Shown here piece by piece: positions 22,813 to 25,733 of a stretch of 25,733 bases of DNA. The notes under the pieces were generated by a model. That model was not told the origin of the DNA, ran no database searches, and worked only from the letters and a program-made list of their open reading frames with translations. Both the position numbers and the translations under genes were made by a program. Origin of the DNA: CAZGKX01 sp964525945 (GTDB lineage Bacteria > Pseudomonadota > Gammaproteobacteria > Legionellales > Legionellaceae); the NCBI GenBank assembly GCA_964525945.1, contig CAZGKX010000040.1, forward strand, positions 1 through 25,733. Reading direction: 5' to 3'. Each line of letters begins with the position of its first letter. Position 1 is the first letter of the stretch.

Positions 22813-25266
22813 ATGCTAATACCCTTGAATGAACCAATCAATTTTCGTTACATTCACATTAATCCTGCAACCAATCGGGTTCATCTACTCGTGCCATTTA
22901 TTGCGGGTATGGATGTTAGCACGGATAACACGTGCAAATCAGATGTGGAGTTAAGGGCATTTTTTGAAGGTGGTGCCTTCAATGAATTGGAATCGTATAA
23001 AAGCACGCTTGAATTCCATCTATCGTTGTTAGAAAAAAATGATCCGCATTACCGGACAAAAAAAGAACGACTAGATCAAATCAATAGGTATCTTGAAGCA
23101 GTTGTTCGCATGAGAGATAGTTATAAAATAATTGTGAACAGCTTTTTGAGCAAGCCTTCCAATTTATACAGTATTCAGTTAAGACCCCGCGTTCAAGACC
23201 CTATGTCCCGTGTTGTGAACCCGGTTTTTACAATAAATCGAGAGAATGATAGCCAAGGTACGCCACTATCCCCTTTGTATAATAAAATGCACGAAGTCTT
23301 TCCAGGACTCGTATTGGGAAAGCCGGACCCTCGCAGAGACCTTATTAATCATGTATTAAAAATACTCCCCCAAGATACAAGGTTTGAGGATATCAAACAC
23401 ACTTTAAAATCACAGTGTACCGAACAATTTAAAATTGATATTGACGTTGAAAGCTGGATTAGGCCAATTCCAGGTAAAAAAGGAATCAAAGAGCCGGTTG
23501 ATAAAGCACATATTGATGCGTTTATGGGGTTTAGTGATAATGCATCCTCAAAAGACTATATTGATGCATTGTTAGGCATTTGTGCGCCGAATTTGTGGAG
23601 GATGATTGCTGGTTCGCCATTTTATCTTGGCATCTATGATGATGCAGCGCATCAAACCGAAAGCCTCTCTATGATGACGCAGTTTTACTTAGGCGTTTTA
23701 AACGTCTACTGTCGGGCGAAAGGTATTGGTGATAAAAATTTTGGCGTGATTTTGGAGGGTTCGTCTTCTTTAAGCCAAGAACTTGTTGAGCTTGTAGCCG
23801 CGGCCCTCAGTCGTGGTGAAGAAATAGAGCCTGGCATTATTGCATTTTTCAATCGGCATAAAAATACGTTTAAATTATCCCGTGAATTAACTGCACAAGA
23901 TAAAGATGCAATTGTCCAAAAATTTGAAACCACCTACCGCACTGTGACGGCGACAAAAGAAAATCCTCACCTGGATGATTTCATGTTCTTGGATACCGAA
24001 GCACAGGGTGAACAGGATATTTTCATCACCAACAAGGGTTTAATTTGTACGGATATTTCGAATATCATTCCGACAACACCCCAAAATCAAAGTTATTTTG
24101 CCGAGGTTCGTCACGAAGCACGCCTGCATCGTGACATCGTCACACCTCAAGATGAGCCCGTTATCACGATTGACATCGAGCCTGAAGCACTCATGGATAA
24201 ACTGAGCGATGTACAATGGGAGAGACTTCCCAAAGAAGTGGTTGAAGCCTGTCGTGCTTTGCCAGCATTTAAAGTCCGCGAGCTCTTAGATGATGTGGCA
24301 AAAGGCAAACAAGATGAAGCACATGCGATTTTAGGGTCATTAGAAGACAAACAAACGCTCCTTAGAACAGCGGGGAAATTCACCGATTACTCGGGACGAA
24401 CGTTTCATTGCACTGCCTATGAATATGCTTATTGGGCTAAAGATAAGCATATGATGCGTATGTTAGAACGTCATATGGATGATGAAACCAAAGCATTCAT
24501 GTTAGAAAACATTGATGCGATGGAACAGGTAGGACTTTCTTATCAACAACACGGCATCACGTATCAAAACGCACACTATGATATGAGTTTTGTTTTGAAA
24601 AATTTGAACGCGAATGAATTTCGTCAATTACAAACGATAGTTGGGCAAAGAAGTGCAAAAATACAACAAGCAACGATCGATAACTATAAAAATATATCGT
24701 TTACCGCAACAGAATATGAAGCGCTTAAAAAAACATTAGAACAACACCGTCCAAAAGGTATTTCTTCTTTCTTTTATTCATCTCCAGCAACAGCCATCAG
24801 TGAAAAACTAAAGTTTGATTTCCATTCATTGATTACAGCATTGGATAGTTATGTGACTAATTTTGATACATGGAATTCTCACCAGCAAGAAGAAGCTTGG
24901 ATGAAAGTAGGTCAAGCCCAGCGAGATGTACCTGCGCACGTCGCGCACGAGTATTGTAGACCAGACCGGTCGTTTGACCCCTTGCCTTCTTTTACTGAGG
25001 AAACTCTGCCGAGAATTCTTACTTTTTATAATTACGTTACAAATATTAAACCTTGGTTCCCTCTCTCTTCATCTTCCTCTGGTCTCGGTTTCGATTTTGC
25101 ATTAATACGCCGGAGTTGGGCTAGCGCGATGTGGGCGCCGGGCGGCGGTGCGGACGCGCGTGATTTGGCGGCTGTCCGCCATCTTGATGAAGTGAGAATC
25201 GCCGATCTTACGCAGTCGCGTGAAAATCTAAGCCGGCCTGCAAGTCAATTAGGGTTGGGGCATTAG
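22813..25266 (+). CDS. 817-aa candidate effector with DYSGRTF-type C-terminal module
   Basis: No named family is assigned. The protein is soluble and mostly helical, without a Sec signal. Residues about 1-160 contain a helical region (ELESYKSTLEFHLSLLEK); 170-370 are unrecognised. From about 475 it carries a module I recall in many Legionellales effector candidates: CRALPAFKVRELLDDVAKGK and repeat-like helices, TDYSGRTFHCTAYEYAYWAK (D525), HFD-like FDFHSLITALDSYVTNFD, and VGQAQRDVPAHVAHEYCRPD (E713), then RSFDPLPSF. The last 100 residues include a Ser run and a more GC-rich stretch (25130-25170) with GGGADARDLAAVRHLDE. The start at 22813 has no clear ribosome binding site, so it is less certain than the body. 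The gene is bracketed by two group II introns. Secretion through Dot/Icm is inference. Confidence 0.85.
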   Translation: MLIPLNEPINFRYIHINPATNRVHLLVPFIAGMDVSTDNTCKSDVELRAFFEGGAFNELESYKSTLEFHLSLLEKNDPHYRTKKERLDQINRYLEAVVRMRDSYKIIVNSFLSKPSNLYSIQLRPRVQDPMSRVVNPVFTINRENDSQGTPLSPLYNKMHEVFPGLVLGKPDPRRDLINHVLKILPQDTRFEDIKHTLKSQCTEQFKIDIDVESWIRPIPGKKGIKEPVDKAHIDAFMGFSDNASSKDYIDALLGICAPNLWRMIAGSPFYLGIYDDAAHQTESLSMMTQFYLGVLNVYCRAKGIGDKNFGVILEGSSSLSQELVELVAAALSRGEEIEPGIIAFFNRHKNTFKLSRELTAQDKDAIVQKFETTYRTVTATKENPHLDDFMFLDTEAQGEQDIFITNKGLICTDISNIIPTTPQNQSYFAEVRHEARLHRDIVTPQDEPVITIDIEPEALMDKLSDVQWERLPKEVVEACRALPAFKVRELLDDVAKGKQDEAHAILGSLEDKQTLLRTAGKFTDYSGRTFHCTAYEYAYWAKDKHMMRMLERHMDDETKAFMLENIDAMEQVGLSYQQHGITYQNAHYDMSFVLKNLNANEFRQLQTIVGQRSAKIQQATIDNYKNISFTATEYEALKKTLEQHRPKGISSFFYSSPATAISEKLKFDFHSLITALDSYVTNFDTWNSHQQEEAWMKVGQAQRDVPAHVAHEYCRPDRSFDPLPSFTEETLPRILTFYNYVTNIKPWFPLSSSSSGLGFDFALIRRSWASAMWAPGGGADARDLAAVRHLDEVRIADLTQSRENLSRPASQLGLGH

Positions 25267-25623
25267 ATTCATGAAGAAGGGCTGTTGCAATTTACACCAC
25301 CTTAAAATCTCGACACACCTGTAAAAACCATCCTAATAATTCTTGATATTGCCAGCTTTGTGACGACCTCACCCACCACGAGCACCCTCGACTCAAGTAA
25401 CTCTTGATTCGGCGGGTAGAAAACCCAGTGCGACACGAAGTCGCCAAATAGAGCTGTGGCGCTCGCATGAATGCTTTGCAGAAACAGGATGTCCAAGAAA
25501 GCAAATGCCGATTTGTAATGAATCGGATACAAGTGTAAATCACTTGGCACGAAAGTGAGCCCACTTTGGACTGGTTCAAAATGGCGAGATAATTTGGAGA
25601 AACTTAAATATGGGGAAACGCAA
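25267..25623 (+). ncRNA. Probable 5' part of a second group II intron RNA
   Basis: The 357 bases between the effector gene and the intron protein start contain no gene I can support and look like structured RNA: GCGAC-ACGAA-GTCGC (25430-25444), GGGTAGAAAACCC (25414-25426) and TCAAG-TAACT-CTTGA nearby. A GTGCG at 25429 is a candidate intron 5' end but would leave only about 195 bases before the ORF, which is short, so the boundary is unresolved. Minus-strand ORFs here are shadows. Confidence 0.45.
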
Positions 25624-25733
25624 ATGACGGCGAAGCAATTCGCTGGTGCATCTCCAGCAGAACGCGGCCAATCTTGGCAAGAATTACCCTGGTCAACGAT
25701 CAATGCGCATGTATTTCGTCTCCAAATGCGTAT
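25624..25733 (+). CDS. Group II intron reverse transcriptase, N-terminal fragment cut by window end
   Basis: The first 36 codons read MTAKQFAGASPAERGQSW, then a segment ending in HVFRLQMR. They match the N-terminus (RT0 region) of group II intron-encoded reverse transcriptases, which typically have a W-x-x-I-x-W/N...V-x-R-L-Q-x-R-I motif. ATG 25624 has GGGG nine bases upstream. The gene is on the opposite strand to the intron remnant at 21827-22718 and has no visible lesion so far; whether it is intact lies outside the window. Confidence 0.75.
   Translation, partial: MTAKQFAGASPAERGQSWQELPWSTINAHVFRLQMR

Noticed and set aside
25302..25703. 133-aa minus-strand ORF at the right end
   Set aside because: It overlaps the structured leader and the start of a recognisable plus-strand intron reverse transcriptase, and its translation resembles no protein; a shadow frame.

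Overview
The window looks like a fragment of a gammaproteobacterial chromosome, most likely from the order Legionellales (Legionella/Coxiella/Aquicella-like). It is moderately AT-rich. It carries conserved gammaproteobacterial housekeeping blocks (4.5S RNA-dnaX-ybaB-recR; corB-like gene divergent from ffh; rpsP-rimM-trmD-rplS) interspersed with large genes of a kind typical of Legionellales secreted effectors: an ankyrin protein, a kinase-fold protein and an 817-residue protein with a DYSGRTF-type domain. The taxonomic call is inference from gene content. The sequence is a draft scaffold: four runs of exactly 10 N each sit inside a gene and break its reading frame.

Layout. 98-1393 (-) is an unrecognised 431-aa protein. 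1549-1658 is the 4.5S signal recognition particle RNA, followed 21 bases later by dnaX, then ybaB, recR and a membrane-anchored alkaline-phosphatase-superfamily enzyme (4314-6325, gapped). 6322-8313 (-) is a kinase-fold candidate effector. 8595-10196 is an exported glycine-rich beta protein made of three copies of one unit. A 17-bp perfect hairpin terminator follows, then a possible small ORF (-), a palindromic hairpin, and an ankyrin protein with a J-domain-like N-terminus (10572-12125, -). 12126-12615 holds a transposase remnant and a (TTTG)16 microsatellite.

12616-13884 (-) is a CorB/CNNM-type transporter, divergent from ffh (13983-15368). Next comes the rpsP-rimM-trmD-rplS operon, preceded by a structured leader, then an ogt-like alkyltransferase gene, a small secreted Cys protein, a 2-oxoglutarate/Fe(II) oxygenase, pgi (gapped) and an acyltransferase-3 membrane protein.

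The right end is mobile. A shrunken, frameshifted group II intron (about 21827-22718, -) keeps its domain V and its probable 5' end. The 817-aa effector candidate follows (22813-25266). The first 37 residues of a second group II intron reverse transcriptase run off the window at 25733. The effector candidate is thus bracketed by two group II introns whose 5' ends face it.

Functionally, ffs RNA and Ffh make the SRP. DnaX, YbaB and RecR serve replication and recombination repair. RimM, TrmD, S16 and L19 serve ribosome assembly and tRNA modification. No complete new multi-gene defence or secretion system is visible. The least explained items are the triple-repeat beta protein, the kinase-fold protein, the ankyrin protein with a degenerate J domain, the intron-flanked effector and the rpsP leader.
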